37,635 nt of DNA from Actinomycetes bacterium (GCA_021783215.1 JAJXUB010000010.1:1-37635); one strand, 5' to 3'; shown: positions 17,777 through 27,682, counted from the first letter of the stretch. The notes: generated by a model from the sequence alone, not told the origin. Program-made: numbers and translations.

Positions 17777-18300
17777 CGTCGCCCGACCGGCCACCTGTCC
17801 GCCTCACGCTTCTCGTGTGGGGGGCCGCCCTGGCCACCCTGGCGGTCGACCAGGCGAGCAAGGTCTGGGCGCTCGCCGCCCTCAAGGACGGCCGGTCGCA
17901 CGAGATCCTCGGCGGTGTCCTCACCCTGCGCCTGCTGCGCAACTCGGGCGCCGCGTTCTCCCTCGGGTCCGGGCGCACCTGGCTCATGACGCTCGTCGCC
18001 GTCGTCATCGTCGTCGCCGTCCTGCGGACCGTGGCGGGGGTGCGTTCGCGCCCATGGGCCGTGCTGCTCGGGCTCGTCCTCGGCGGCGCACTCGGCAACC
18101 TGGCCGACCGGTTCTTCCGGCAACCGGGCCCCGGCCGTGGCGACGTCGTCGACTTCATCGACTACGGTGGCCTGTTCGTCGGCAACGTCGCCGACATCGC
18201 GATCGTCCTGGCCGCGATCGGCATCGCCTGGCTCGCGCTGCGCGGCATACCCCTCGGGGAGCCGCCGAGCACCGGCCGTCACGGGCAGCGGCCGACATGA
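17773..18300 (+). CDS. lspA: Lipoprotein signal peptidase II (LspA), probable CTG start
   Basis: Membrane aspartyl protease that cleaves prolipoprotein signal peptides. Four hydrophobic helices, the NSGAAFSLG motif, and the two catalytic aspartates: Asp112 in GNLADRFF and Asp141 in GNVADIAI. The proposed start is CTG at 17773, overlapping the previous stop, because AAGGAGGAG at 17759-17767 is perfectly placed and the resulting first helix is complete. The next in-frame start, GTG at 17815, would cut helix 1 short; GTG at 17740 lacks a ribosome site. 175 residues, normal. The stop overlaps the next gene (ATGA). Confidence 0.9.
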   Translation: MTSPDRPPVRLTLLVWGAALATLAVDQASKVWALAALKDGRSHEILGGVLTLRLLRNSGAAFSLGSGRTWLMTLVAVVIVVAVLRTVAGVRSRPWAVLLGLVLGGALGNLADRFFRQPGPGRGDVVDFIDYGGLFVGNVADIAIVLAAIGIAWLALRGIPLGEPPSTGRHGQRPT

Positions 18301-19220
18301 CCGAGGCCAAGCACGTCCTCGTGCCCGACGGCCTCGACGGCGAACGCGTCGACGCGGCGGTCGCACGCCTCTTCGGCCTCAGCCGGACCAAGGCGGCCGA
18401 CCTGGTCGTCGCGGACGGGGTTCTCATCGACGGCCAGCCGGTCGGCAAGTCGCGTCGGCTCACCGCGGGCGAGCTGCTCGAGGTGACGCTCCCGGCCTAC
18501 GGGGAGCGGGAGGGGCCCATCGTCGTCGCCGACCCCGTACCGGGGATGCGGATCGTCCATGACGACGACGACATCGTCGTCGTCGACAAGCCGTCCGGAG
18601 TCGCGGCACACCCGAGCGTCGGCTGGACCGGCCCGACCGTCGTCGGCGGCCTCGCCGCGGCCGGCTATCGGATCGCCACGTCCGGGGCGAGCGAACGGCA
18701 GGGGATCGTCAGCCGGCTCGACGTCGGCACGAGCGGGCTCATGGTCGTCGCGAAGAGCGAGTACGCCTACAGCCGGCTCAAGCACGCGTTCCGGAGCCGG
18801 ACCGTCGACAAGACCTACCACGCGCTCGTCCAGGGCCTGCCCGAGCCCGTCATCGGGACGATCGACGCCCCCATCGGCCGCCACCCGGGCTTCGACTACA
18901 AGTTCGCCGTCATGGAGTCGGGCCGGCACTCGATCACGCACTACGAGGTGCTCGAGGCGTTCCGGCACGCGAGCCTGGTGACCATCCATCTCGAAACCGG
19001 TCGCACGCACCAGATCCGGGTCCATTTCGCCGCCATGCACCACCCCTGTGTGGGGGACCTGACATACGGCGCCGATCCCGTCCTCGCCAGGCGGGTGGGT
19101 CTCGAGCGGCAGTGGCTCCATGCCGTCGGGCTCGGGTTCGAGCATCCCGGCACCGGGGCATACGTCAGCTACACGAGCCCGTATGGGCCCGACCTCGAGG
19201 CCGCCTTGGACCGCCTCTGA
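18297..19220 (+). CDS. rluD: RluA/RluD-family 23S rRNA pseudouridine synthase
   Basis: RNA-modifying enzyme that isomerises uridines in rRNA. 307 residues: an N-terminal S4 RNA-binding domain (about 15-75) and the RluA-type catalytic domain. The catalytic motif is SRLDVGTSG with Asp142; most family members have His in place of the Ser. Later motifs [12 protein letters not shown] and [10 protein letters not shown] are intact. The exact target uridine cannot be read from sequence; the symbol is by best fit. ATG overlaps the lspA stop. Confidence 0.88.
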   Translation: MTEAKHVLVPDGLDGERVDAAVARLFGLSRTKAADLVVADGVLIDGQPVGKSRRLTAGELLEVTLPAYGEREGPIVVADPVPGMRIVHDDDDIVVVDKPSGVAAHPSVGWTGPTVVGGLAAAGYRIATSGASERQGIVSRLDVGTSGLMVVAKSEYAYSRLKHAFRSRTVDKTYHALVQGLPEPVIGTIDAPIGRHPGFDYKFAVMESGRHSITHYEVLEAFRHASLVTIHLETGRTHQIRVHFAAMHHPCVGDLTYGADPVLARRVGLERQWLHAVGLGFEHPGTGAYVSYTSPYGPDLEAALDRL

Positions 19221-19364
19221 CGGCGCCTGACGGCACCCCACATGCCCTTCCCCCCACCCCAGTCACGAGGGGAGCGGCGGCGGGACCGGGCCCTGGGGAG
19301 GGCGAGCAGCCTTGGGAGGACGACACGCGTGCACGACGCGCCGAAGCACGTCTGACCCCCGCCA

Positions 19365-19370
19365 TAGACT
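19365..19370 (+). promoter_or_regulatory. Candidate -10 box of dnaE
   Basis: TAGACT, a near-consensus actinobacterial -10, ends 10 nt before the dnaE ATG. The transcript would have a leader of at most a few bases. No Shine-Dalgarno sequence precedes the ATG. The rest of the 159-bp gap (19221-19379) shows nothing else definite. Confidence 0.4.
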
Positions 19371-19379
19371 GCAGGTCCG

Positions 19380-22300
19380 ATGTCCGATCAGCCCCCCGCC
19401 CCGAGGTCCGCGCAGGACGGATTCGTCCATCTGCACGTCCACACCGAGTACTCGATGCTGGACGGCGCGGCCCGCATCGACGAGCTGATGTCGACGGCCG
19501 TCGAGATGGGGATGCCGGCGATCGCGACGACCGACCACGGGTACATCTTCGGGGCCTACGAGTTCTGGTCCAAGGCCAAGAAGCACGGCATCAAGCCGAT
19601 CATCGGCGTCGAGGCCTACCTGACGCCGGGCACCCACCGGACCGACAAGACACGGGTCCGGTTCGGGGGGCCCGACTCCTCCTCACGCGACGACGTCGGC
19701 GGCGGCGGCGCCTACACGCACATGACGCTGCTGGCCCGGACGACCGGCGGGATGCACAACCTCTTCCGGATGAGCTCGCTCGCGAGTCTCGAGGGGCACT
19801 ACTTCAAGCCGCGCATCGACCGGGAGCTGCTCGCCACCTATGCCGACGGCCTCATCGCGACGACCGGGTGCGTCGGCGGAGAGATCCAGACGCGGCTGCG
19901 GATGGGTCAGTATGCCCAGGCCCGCGAGGCCGCCGCCGAGATGCGGGACATCTTCGGGCGGGAGAACTTCTACGCCGAGGTCATGGACCACGGCATCCCC
20001 ATCGAGCGCCAGACCCAGCGCGAGCTGCTCCGCCTCGCCAAGGACGTCGGGCTGCCCCTCGTCGCGACGAACGACCTGCACTACACCCACGCCAACGACG
20101 CCAAGGCCCACGCGGCGCTCCTCTGCGTGCAGTCCGGCTCCACCCTGGAGGATCCCAACCGGTTCAAGTTCGAGGCCGACGAGTTCTACCTGAAGTCGCC
20201 GGCGCAGATGCGGGCGCTGTTCCGGGAGCTGCCCGAGGCGTGCGACAACACCCTCGCCATCGCCGAGCGCTGCGACGTGACCTTCACGACGGGAGAGGGG
20301 CGCTACATGCCGCGCTTCCCCTGTCCGCCGGGGGAGGACGAGGCGAGCTGGTTCGTCAAGGAGGTCGAGCGGGGCCTGCACGACCGTTTCCCGGGCGGCA
20401 TCCCGGAGTACGCCCGCAAGCAAGCCGCGTACGAGACGCAGGTCATCCTCACCAAGGGGTACGGCGGCTACTTCCTCGTCGTCGCCGACTTCATCACCTG
20501 GGCCAAGAAGAACGGCATCCGCGTCGGTCCGGGACGTGGTTCCGGTGCCGGCTCCATGTGCGCGTATGCCATGCGCATCACCGATCTCGACCCCGTCGAG
20601 CACGGGCTCGTCTTCGAGCGGTTCCTCAACCCGGAGCGGCCCTCGATGCCCGACTTCGACGTCGACTTCGACGAGCGACGCCGGGGCGAGGTCATCCGCT
20701 ACGTCACGGAGAAGTACGGCGAGGAGCGCGTCGCGCAGATCGTCACGTACGGGACGATCAAGGCCAAGCAGGCCGTCAAGGACGCGGCCCGGGTCATGGG
20801 CCACCCCTTCGCCATGGGGGAGAAGCTGACCAAGGCGATGCCCGCCGACGTGCTCGGCAAGGGAGTGCCGCTCCAGGCGATCTTCGACAGGGACCACGAC
20901 CGGTTCGCCGACGGAGCGGACTTCCGCAACCTCCACGACGACGACCCGTCGGCCAAGGAGATCGTCGCCACGGCGCTCGGCCTCGAGGGCCTCAAGCGCC
21001 AGTGGGGCGTCCACGCGGCCGGCGTCATCATGAGCAGCGAGCCGCTCATCGACCTCGTGCCCATCATGCGCCGCGAGCAGGACGGCCAGATCATCACCCA
21101 GTTCGACTACCCGAGCTGCGAGGCGCTCGGGCTCGTCAAGATGGACTTCCTCGGCCTGCGGAACCTGACCATCCTCGACGATGCCATCGCCAACGTCCGG
21201 ATGAACCGCGGCACCGACGTCGACCTCGAGGCCCTGTCCAAGGACATGACCGACCCCAAGGCCTACGAGATCCTCCAGCGCGGGGAGACCCTCGGGGTCT
21301 TCCAGCTCGACGGCGGCGGCACCCGGACCCTGCTGCGGCAGCTGCAGCCGAACCGGTTCGAGGACATCTCGGCGACGATCGCGCTCTACCGCCCGGGGCC
21401 GATGGGCCAGAACAGCCACACGAAGTACGCGCTGCGCAAGAACGGCCGCGAGCCGATCACGCCGATCCACCCCGAGCTGGCCGCGCCGCTTGCCGAGGTC
21501 CTCGATGCGACGTACGGGCTCATCGTCTACCAGGAGCACGTCATCCAGATCGCCCAGAAGGTCGCGGGGTACACCCTCGGCCGGGCCGACCTGCTCCGCA
21601 AGGCGATGGGGAAGAAGAAGAAGGAGGTCCTCGACGCCGAGTTCGCGGGCTTCGAGGCGGGCATGCGCGCAAACGGCTACAGCCCTGGCGCCGTCAAGGC
21701 CCTGTGGGACGCCCTGATGCCGTTCGCCGACTACGGCTTCAACAAGGCGCACGCGAAGGCATACGCGCTCATCTCCTACTGGACCGCCTATCTGAAGGGG
21801 AACTACCCGGCTGAGTACATGGCCGCCCTCCTGACGAGCGTCCAGGACGACAAGGACAAGTCCGCCCTCTACCTGGGCGAGTGTCGCCGGATGGGGATCC
21901 GGGTCCTCCCGCCGGACGTCAACGAGTCCGTCGACCGGTTCTCCGCCGTCGGAGCGGATATCCGCTTCGGTCTCGCCGCGATCCGCAACGTCGGGCACAA
22001 CGTCGTCGCGGCGATCGTCGAGGCGCGTGAGTCCAAGGGCGCGTTCGGCTCCTTCCAGGACTTCCTCACCAAGGTGCCCGCGGTCGTCTGCAACAAGCGG
22101 ACGATCGAGTCGCTCATCAAGGGCGGGGCGTTCGACGGCCTTGGTCACCCGCGGCGTCAGCTCCACCTCGTCCACGAGAAGGCTGTCGACGAGGTCATCG
22201 GGCTCAAGCGGAACGAGGCGATCGGCCAGTACGACCTCTTCGGCGCGGCGACGACGGACGAGCCGATCGGGCTGCGGCTCGACCTGCCCGCGGTGGAGGA

Positions 22301-22937
22301 GTGGGACAAGGCGACCCTGCTCCAGCAGGAGCGCGAGATGCTCGGGCTGTACGTCTCCGACCATCCCCTGTTCGGGATCGAGCACATCCTCGCCCAGAGC
22401 TCGGACACCTCGATCTCGGCCCTCACCGCCGAGGACGGGAAGCCGGACGGCACCACCGTGCTCGTCGCCGGGCTCGTGACGAACCTCCAGGTCAAGCTCA
22501 ACAAGCGGGGCGAGCGCTACGCGGTCGCCGTCGTCGAGGATCTCGAGGGGTCCGTCGAGTGCTACTTCTTCGCCAAGACCTACGCGGCCGTCGCCGCCAA
22601 CCTCGTCCAGGACGCCGTCGTCTCCGTCCGCGGCCGGGTGGCCCGCCGGGACGAGAGCGTCGCCGTGTATGCGAGCGACCTCACCATCCCCGACCTGTCG
22701 GTGAGGGCCCGTCCCGTCGTCGTCTCCATGGACCGTCGCCGGGCGACGGCGACGCGCATCGAGGAGCTCAAGGCTGTCCTCGCCGACCACCCCGGATCTT
22801 CGGAGGTCCGCATTCGTCTGCTGGACGGTGACCGTGCCGTCCTCATGAAGGTCGACGACCGCTACCGGGTCGCGGCCACGGAAGAGCTGTTCGGTGACCT
22901 CAAGGTCCTCCTCGGGCCGCGCTGCCTGGTCGGCTGA
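19380..22937 (+). CDS. dnaE: DNA polymerase III alpha subunit (DnaE1)
   Basis: Replicative C-family polymerase. 1185 residues. The N-terminal PHP domain begins with HLHVHTEYSMLDG and TTDHG. The catalytic PDFDVDFD motif has Asp427 and Asp429, and the third catalytic aspartate is Asp589 in KMDFLGL. YRPGPM, the VYQEHV segment and the FNKAHAKAYA motif follow; a helix-hairpin-helix and an OB-fold (about 1015-1100) end the protein. Length matches DnaE1, not the shorter error-prone DnaE2. ptrB starts on the last base of the stop (TGATG). Confidence 0.96.
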   Translation: MSDQPPAPRSAQDGFVHLHVHTEYSMLDGAARIDELMSTAVEMGMPAIATTDHGYIFGAYEFWSKAKKHGIKPIIGVEAYLTPGTHRTDKTRVRFGGPDSSSRDDVGGGGAYTHMTLLARTTGGMHNLFRMSSLASLEGHYFKPRIDRELLATYADGLIATTGCVGGEIQTRLRMGQYAQAREAAAEMRDIFGRENFYAEVMDHGIPIERQTQRELLRLAKDVGLPLVATNDLHYTHANDAKAHAALLCVQSGSTLEDPNRFKFEADEFYLKSPAQMRALFRELPEACDNTLAIAERCDVTFTTGEGRYMPRFPCPPGEDEASWFVKEVERGLHDRFPGGIPEYARKQAAYETQVILTKGYGGYFLVVADFITWAKKNGIRVGPGRGSGAGSMCAYAMRITDLDPVEHGLVFERFLNPERPSMPDFDVDFDERRRGEVIRYVTEKYGEERVAQIVTYGTIKAKQAVKDAARVMGHPFAMGEKLTKAMPADVLGKGVPLQAIFDRDHDRFADGADFRNLHDDDPSAKEIVATALGLEGLKRQWGVHAAGVIMSSEPLIDLVPIMRREQDGQIITQFDYPSCEALGLVKMDFLGLRNLTILDDAIANVRMNRGTDVDLEALSKDMTDPKAYEILQRGETLGVFQLDGGGTRTLLRQLQPNRFEDISATIALYRPGPMGQNSHTKYALRKNGREPITPIHPELAAPLAEVLDATYGLIVYQEHVIQIAQKVAGYTLGRADLLRKAMGKKKKEVLDAEFAGFEAGMRANGYSPGAVKALWDALMPFADYGFNKAHAKAYALISYWTAYLKGNYPAEYMAALLTSVQDDKDKSALYLGECRRMGIRVLPPDVNESVDRFSAVGADIRFGLAAIRNVGHNVVAAIVEARESKGAFGSFQDFLTKVPAVVCNKRTIESLIKGGAFDGLGHPRRQLHLVHEKAVDEVIGLKRNEAIGQYDLFGAATTDEPIGLRLDLPAVEEWDKATLLQQEREMLGLYVSDHPLFGIEHILAQSSDTSISALTAEDGKPDGTTVLVAGLVTNLQVKLNKRGERYAVAVVEDLEGSVECYFFAKTYAAVAANLVQDAVVSVRGRVARRDESVAVYASDLTIPDLSVRARPVVVSMDRRRATATRIEELKAVLADHPGSSEVRIRLLDGDRAVLMKVDDRYRVAATEELFGDLKVLLGPRCLVG

Positions 22938-25057
22938 TGTCCCTCGAACCGCCGGTCGCGCCTCGTCGCGACGACATCCGCGAGCACCACGGGGACCGCG
23001 TCGTCGACCCGTACGAGTGGCTCCGCGACCGCTCCAACCCGGAGGTGCTCGCCTACCTCAAGGAGGAGAACGCCTACGCCGAGGCGCGGACGGCCCACCT
23101 GGAACCGTTGCGCGAGAAGCTCTTCCGTGAGATCAGGTCGCGCGTGAAGGAGACCGACCTCTCGGTCCCGGTACGCAGTGACGACTGGTGGTACTACGCC
23201 CGGACCGCTGAAGGGTCCTCGTATGCCGTCCAGGCCCGGTGTCCCGTAACGGGTACGACGAGCCGCCCGTCCCTCGAGGGCGCCGACATCCCTGGCGAAC
23301 AGGTCATCCTGGACGGCAACCTCGAGGCGCAGGGCCACGAGTTCTTCGCGGTCGGGGGCCTCACCGTCAGCCACGACCATGCCGTCGTGGCCTTCGCCGT
23401 CGACGTGACCGGCGACGAGCGCTTCGACGTCGTCGTCCGCGACATCGCCTCGGGCCGCGTGCTCGACGACGGCGTCACAGGGGTGGGCTACGGTCTCGAG
23501 CTCTCCTACGACGGGCAGTGGCTCTTCTACACCCGGCTCGATGACGCGTGGCGTCCGTTCGAGCTGTGGCGCCACCGGGTCGGGGCACCGGTGGCCGGTG
23601 ACGTCCGCCTCCACCGGGAGGACGACGAGCGCTTCTGGATGGGGCTCGGAGCCTCCCGTGACGACCGATGGATCCTCCTTACACTCGCCTCACGGACGAC
23701 GTCGGAGGTGCGGATCCTCGACGCCGCGGAGCCGCTCGGCGACCTCCGCGTCGTCTGCGCCCGCCGGGAGGGGCTCGAGTACGACGTCGAGCCGGGGACG
23801 GACGCCCTCCTCGTCGTCCACAACCGGGACAACGAGGACTTCGACCTCGCGTGGGCACCGTTCGAGACGACGTCCGACGACGACTGGCGGCCGGTGCTGC
23901 AGGCCTCGGAGGGCGAACGGGTCGCCGGGGTCGACGCCTTCGACGGCTTCGCCGTCGTCAGCATCCGACGAGGCGGGTTCCCCGAGCTTCTCGTGCTGCC
24001 GAGCGACGGCACGGCCCCATCGGGGTTCGGCGCGCCCCGGGGTGTCTCCTTCGAGGATGCGATCCACACGGTGGCGCTCGGCGACAACCCCGAGATGTCG
24101 ACCCGGACGATCCAGGTCGTCCACGAGTCGTGGGTCTCGCCCCGGTCGGTGCTCGACGTCGACGTGACGACCGGGGAGCGGACCCTCCTCAAGCGGCAGC
24201 CTGTGCTCGGCGGGTTCGACCCCGCCCGCTACGCCCAGCTCCTCGACTGGGCGACCTCAGCCGACGGGACCCGGGTGCCCGTCTCCGTCGTCCACCGTGC
24301 CGACGTCGTCGCGGGCCGGCCCAACCCGTGCCTGCTCACGGCATACGGCGCCTATGAGATCGCCAGCGACCCCTACTTCTCCGTGGCCCGTCTGTCGCTG
24401 CTCGACCGCGGCGTCGTCTACGCCGTCGCCCACGCGCGCGGGGGTGGCGAGCTCGGACGCCGGTGGTACGAGGGCGGACGGTACGAGCGCAAGCCGAACA
24501 CGTTCGCCGACGTCGTCGCCGCCGCCGAGCTGCTCGTCTCCACCCGGTGGAGCGCGGCGGACCGCCTCGCCCTCGAAGGGGGGTCGGCCGGCGGCCTCAT
24601 GGTCGGCGCGGTCGCCAACCTCCGGCCCGACCTCTTCCGGGTCGTCCACGCGCAGGTGCCGTTCGTCGACGCCCTGACGACGATCCTGCGGCCGGACCTC
24701 CCGCTGACCGTCGGGGAATGGGACGAGTGGGGAAACCCGTTGGCGGACAAGGCCATCTACGAGGCGATGAAGGCGTACACCCCGTACGAGAACATCGCCG
24801 CGCGTGGCTATCCGGCCGTCCTCGCGACGACGAGCCTCAACGACACGCGGGTGTACTTCACCGAGGCGGCGAAGTGGGTCGCCATGCTCCGTGCGACGGT
24901 GACCAACGACCCCGCCAGCCGTCCGATCCTCCTGCGGACGGAGATGGCCGCCGGCCATGGTGGACGGAGCGGGCGGTATGCCGTGTGGCATCAGGTCGCC
25001 TGGGAGTGGGCCTTCCTGCTTGACCAGCTCGGCCTGGGGGTCGCCGTCGATGGGTGA
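22937..25057 (+). CDS. ptrB: Oligopeptidase B-like S9 serine peptidase
   Basis: Cytoplasmic prolyl-oligopeptidase-family peptidase that cleaves short peptides, probably after basic residues. 706 residues: N-terminal beta-propeller, then alpha/beta hydrolase domain. The catalytic triad can be assigned: Ser550 in GGSAGG, Asp636 in SLNDTRV and His674 in AAGHGG. The GGSAGG motif and the RGGGELGRRWYEGG block favour oligopeptidase B over true prolyl oligopeptidase. No signal peptide. The start overlaps the dnaE stop and the end overlaps mtnA by 8 bp, so the three genes probably share a transcript. Confidence 0.9.
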   Translation: MSLEPPVAPRRDDIREHHGDRVVDPYEWLRDRSNPEVLAYLKEENAYAEARTAHLEPLREKLFREIRSRVKETDLSVPVRSDDWWYYARTAEGSSYAVQARCPVTGTTSRPSLEGADIPGEQVILDGNLEAQGHEFFAVGGLTVSHDHAVVAFAVDVTGDERFDVVVRDIASGRVLDDGVTGVGYGLELSYDGQWLFYTRLDDAWRPFELWRHRVGAPVAGDVRLHREDDERFWMGLGASRDDRWILLTLASRTTSEVRILDAAEPLGDLRVVCARREGLEYDVEPGTDALLVVHNRDNEDFDLAWAPFETTSDDDWRPVLQASEGERVAGVDAFDGFAVVSIRRGGFPELLVLPSDGTAPSGFGAPRGVSFEDAIHTVALGDNPEMSTRTIQVVHESWVSPRSVLDVDVTTGERTLLKRQPVLGGFDPARYAQLLDWATSADGTRVPVSVVHRADVVAGRPNPCLLTAYGAYEIASDPYFSVARLSLLDRGVVYAVAHARGGGELGRRWYEGGRYERKPNTFADVVAAAELLVSTRWSAADRLALEGGSAGGLMVGAVANLRPDLFRVVHAQVPFVDALTTILRPDLPLTVGEWDEWGNPLADKAIYEAMKAYTPYENIAARGYPAVLATTSLNDTRVYFTEAAKWVAMLRATVTNDPASRPILLRTEMAAGHGGRSGRYAVWHQVAWEWAFLLDQLGLGVAVDG

Positions 25058-26075
25058 CGAGGTCGTCACCATCGCCTGGGACGACGGCCTGGACGGGGTC
25101 AGGCTCCTCGACCAGAGACTCCTGCCGGGGCGCACCGAGCACCGCGAGATCACCACCGTTGCGGCACTGGTCGAGGCGATCCGCACCCTCGCCGTCAGAG
25201 GCGCCCCTGCTCTCGGCGTGGCCGGCGCCCTCGGCGTCGTTCTCGCCATGGACGAGGGCGACCGCAACGGCTGGGGCGAGGAGGAGGTCGCCGTGGCGGT
25301 GGACTCGGTCCGCGCCGCCCGGCCGACCGCCGTCAACCTCGCGTGGGGCGTCGACGAGGTTCGGGGTCGTATGGCACAGGGCCGCGACGCCGTTCTCGCC
25401 GCCGCCCGGCAGATCGCCTCGGAGGACGCGCGCGCCAACCGAGAGCTGTCCCGACTGGCCGCCGACTGGCTCCTCGCCCGGCTCGACCGGCCGCGGCTGC
25501 GGGCGCTGACCCACTGCAACGCCGGGGCGTTGGCGACGTCCGGGTGGGGGACGGCCGTCGGCGTCCTCCGCGAGCTCCATGAGCGTGACCGGCTCGAGCT
25601 CGTCGTCGTCGACGAGACGCGCCCACTGCTGCAGGGAAGCCGGCTGACGGCCTACGAGCTCGACCACCTCGGCATCCCCTACCTCATCGAGGTGGACGGC
25701 GCCGCGAGCTCGACGATCCTCCGCGGGCTCGTCGACGTGGCCGTCGTCGGGTCCGACCGGATCGCCGCCAACGGCGACGTCTGCAACAAGATCGGCACCG
25801 TTGGTGTCGCGCTCGCCTGCGACGCGGCCGGCATCCCCTTCGTCGTCGCCGCTCCCTGGTCGACCGTCGACCTCGACACCGCCGACGGCGACGTCATCGA
25901 CATCGAGCAGCGGCCCGGTGCCGAGGTCGTCGAGCTGGCCGGCGTCCGGACCGCCCCGCCCGGTGCCCGCGGCCTCAACCCGGCCTTCGACGTGACGCCG
26001 GCGCGACTCGTCACGGCCATCGTCACCGAGCGCGGCGTCGTCGAGCCCGCCCGCGGCGCACGGCTCGACCGCTGA
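25050..26075 (+). CDS. mtnA: S-methyl-5-thioribose-1-phosphate isomerase (MtnA)
   Basis: Interconverts methylthioribose-1-phosphate and methylthioribulose-1-phosphate; some members also act on 5-deoxyribose-1-phosphate. 341 residues of the eIF2B-like fold. RGAPALGV lies in the N-terminal half, catalytic Cys156 in THCNAGALATSG, and catalytic Asp236 in GSDRIAANGD followed by NKIGT. ATG at 25050 overlaps the ptrB stop; upstream in-frame starts lie deep inside ptrB. It converges with the class II aldolase gene 6 bp downstream, which probably takes its product. Confidence 0.92.
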   Translation: MGDEVVTIAWDDGLDGVRLLDQRLLPGRTEHREITTVAALVEAIRTLAVRGAPALGVAGALGVVLAMDEGDRNGWGEEEVAVAVDSVRAARPTAVNLAWGVDEVRGRMAQGRDAVLAAARQIASEDARANRELSRLAADWLLARLDRPRLRALTHCNAGALATSGWGTAVGVLRELHERDRLELVVVDETRPLLQGSRLTAYELDHLGIPYLIEVDGAASSTILRGLVDVAVVGSDRIAANGDVCNKIGTVGVALACDAAGIPFVVAAPWSTVDLDTADGDVIDIEQRPGAEVVELAGVRTAPPGARGLNPAFDVTPARLVTAIVTERGVVEPARGARLDR

Positions 26076-26081
26076 CCACGT

Positions 26082-26702
26082 TCACGCGACGATGATCCGG
26101 TCGAGGAGCTCCGGTGGGAAGGTCAGCTCGCCGCGGCCGAGAAGGAGCAGCCGGTAGGTCTGTGCGGCCGCCTCCTCGATGTTGAGAGCGCGCCGTAGGG
26201 CCATCGAGACGCAGTCGCCGAGCGCGGAGCAGCCGTGGTGGCCGAGCACGAGGGCGTCGTGACCGTCGCGGACCGCATCCGCTGCCGCGTCGGCCAGCTC
26301 GTCCGAGCCGGACGGCAGGAACGGGATCCGCACGACCTCCCGGAGGTAGTACGCGTGGTCGAGGCTGATGAGCCGGACCTGCTCGCCGAGGGCGTCGACG
26401 AGGATCGCGTGCTGGGGGTGGAGGTGGACGATGGCGTTCACGTCGGGCCGGGCGGCATACGTCCGCTGGTGCAGCTTCCACTCGAGGCTCGGGGGCGGCC
26501 CCGAGACGACCGACCCGGCCAGCGTCATCGTCGTGAAGCTCCCCGGGCCGAGCCGGTCGAGCCACGTGCCCGTGCCCGTGACGACGAAGGTGTCGCTCTC
26601 CGGCACGCGGGCGGAGAGGTTGCCGCCCGAGGCCTGGACAAGGCCCACGTGGACCGCCTTGGCGCCCGCGTCGACGAGCTCCTGGATGACGTCGGTGTTC
26701 AT
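26082..26702 (-). CDS. Class II aldolase/adducin-family enzyme
   Basis: Zinc-dependent sugar-phosphate aldolase or dehydratase. 206 residues from ATG at 26702, which has AGAGGA upstream; an earlier in-frame ATG at 26783 would overlap the divergent transporter gene. Predicted zinc ligands are His93 and His95 in HLHPQH and a third His in GHHGC (155/156); Glu74 in SLEWKLH matches the catalytic glutamate of fuculose-phosphate aldolase. Next to mtnA the best candidates are a methylthioribulose- or 5-deoxyribulose-1-phosphate aldolase (DHAP shunt), or MtnB dehydratase. Sequence alone does not decide. Confidence 0.85.
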   Translation of the reverse strand: MNTDVIQELVDAGAKAVHVGLVQASGGNLSARVPESDTFVVTGTGTWLDRLGPGSFTTMTLAGSVVSGPPPSLEWKLHQRTYAARPDVNAIVHLHPQHAILVDALGEQVRLISLDHAYYLREVVRIPFLPSGSDELADAAADAVRDGHDALVLGHHGCSALGDCVSMALRRALNIEEAAAQTYRLLLLGRGELTFPPELLDRIIVA

Positions 26703-26752
26703 GCCGCCAATCCTCTCGCGAGGCGACCTCGGCACGGTGACAGACTGGTCGC

Positions 26753-27682
26753 GTGAGCTGTGCGCCGGCCGTCCCCACCACACGACGCGAGAACCTCACC
26801 CGGTTCGCGTGGCTGTCGATCGCCGCGGCCATCACGACGATCGTCATGAAGTCGGGGGCGTACCTGCTCACCGGCTCGGTCGGACTGCTCTCGGACGCGG
26901 CGGAGTCGGTCGTCAACCTCATCGCGGCGTTCGTCGCTCTCGTCGCCCTCAATGTCGCGGCGCAGCCCGCCGACGCCGACCACCACTTCGGGCACAGCAA
27001 GGCCGAGTACTTCTCGGCAGCCGTCGAGGGGATGATGATCTTCGTCGCGGCGATCTTCATCATGGTCAGCGCGGTGCGGAGGTTCCTTCACCCCCAGGTG
27101 CTCGAGAACGTCGGCCTCGGTCTGGCCATCTCGATCCTCGCGTCGGCGGTCAACGGCGCCGTCGCGGTCATCCTTCTGCGTGCCGGGCGTCGCCACAGCT
27201 CGATCACCCTCGTCGCCGACGGCAGGCACCTCATGACGGACGTCTGGACCTCCGCCGGCGTCGTCGTCGCCGTGCTCCTCGTCAACCTCACCGGCTGGCT
27301 CCGGCTCGACCCCATCATCGCCTTCGCCGTCGGCTGCAACATCGTCTGGACCGGTTGGCATCTCGTCCGTGCCTCCGTCGACGGGCTCATGGACAAGGCG
27401 CTCCCGCCCGAGGAGGCGAGGGCGATCGACGGTGCCCTCGCCGAGTTCGCCAGCGAGGAGGTGAGCTTCCACGCCCTCCGCACCCGGCAGGCCGGGCATG
27501 CCCGCTTCGTATCCGTGCACGTCCTCGTCCCGGGCGACTGGACGGTCCGGCGCGGGCACGAGGTCGTCGAGCGCCTGGAGGCGCGTCTGCACGAGGTCGC
27601 CGACAGCCTGGACGTCTCGACCCATCTCGACCCGCGGGAGGACCAGGGCGTCGCCGTGACGTCACGGGGCACCGGACCGTGA
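26753..27682 (+). CDS. Cation diffusion facilitator (CDF) metal exporter
   Basis: Proton-coupled divalent metal exporter (Zn, Fe or Mn; ion not determinable). 309 residues with six hydrophobic helices from about 17 to 215 and a soluble C-terminal dimerisation domain. The transport site is partly canonical: His159 and Asp163 in GRHLMTD, but the TM2 motif reads DAAES (Asp48, Ser52) instead of DxxxD. Start GTG at 26753; the gene diverges from the aldolase over a 50-bp gap. CAGACT at 26741-26746 resembles a leaderless -10. The stop overlaps the next start (GTGA). Confidence 0.88.
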   Translation: MSCAPAVPTTRRENLTRFAWLSIAAAITTIVMKSGAYLLTGSVGLLSDAAESVVNLIAAFVALVALNVAAQPADADHHFGHSKAEYFSAAVEGMMIFVAAIFIMVSAVRRFLHPQVLENVGLGLAISILASAVNGAVAVILLRAGRRHSSITLVADGRHLMTDVWTSAGVVVAVLLVNLTGWLRLDPIIAFAVGCNIVWTGWHLVRASVDGLMDKALPPEEARAIDGALAEFASEEVSFHALRTRQAGHARFVSVHVLVPGDWTVRRGHEVVERLEARLHEVADSLDVSTHLDPREDQGVAVTSRGTGP

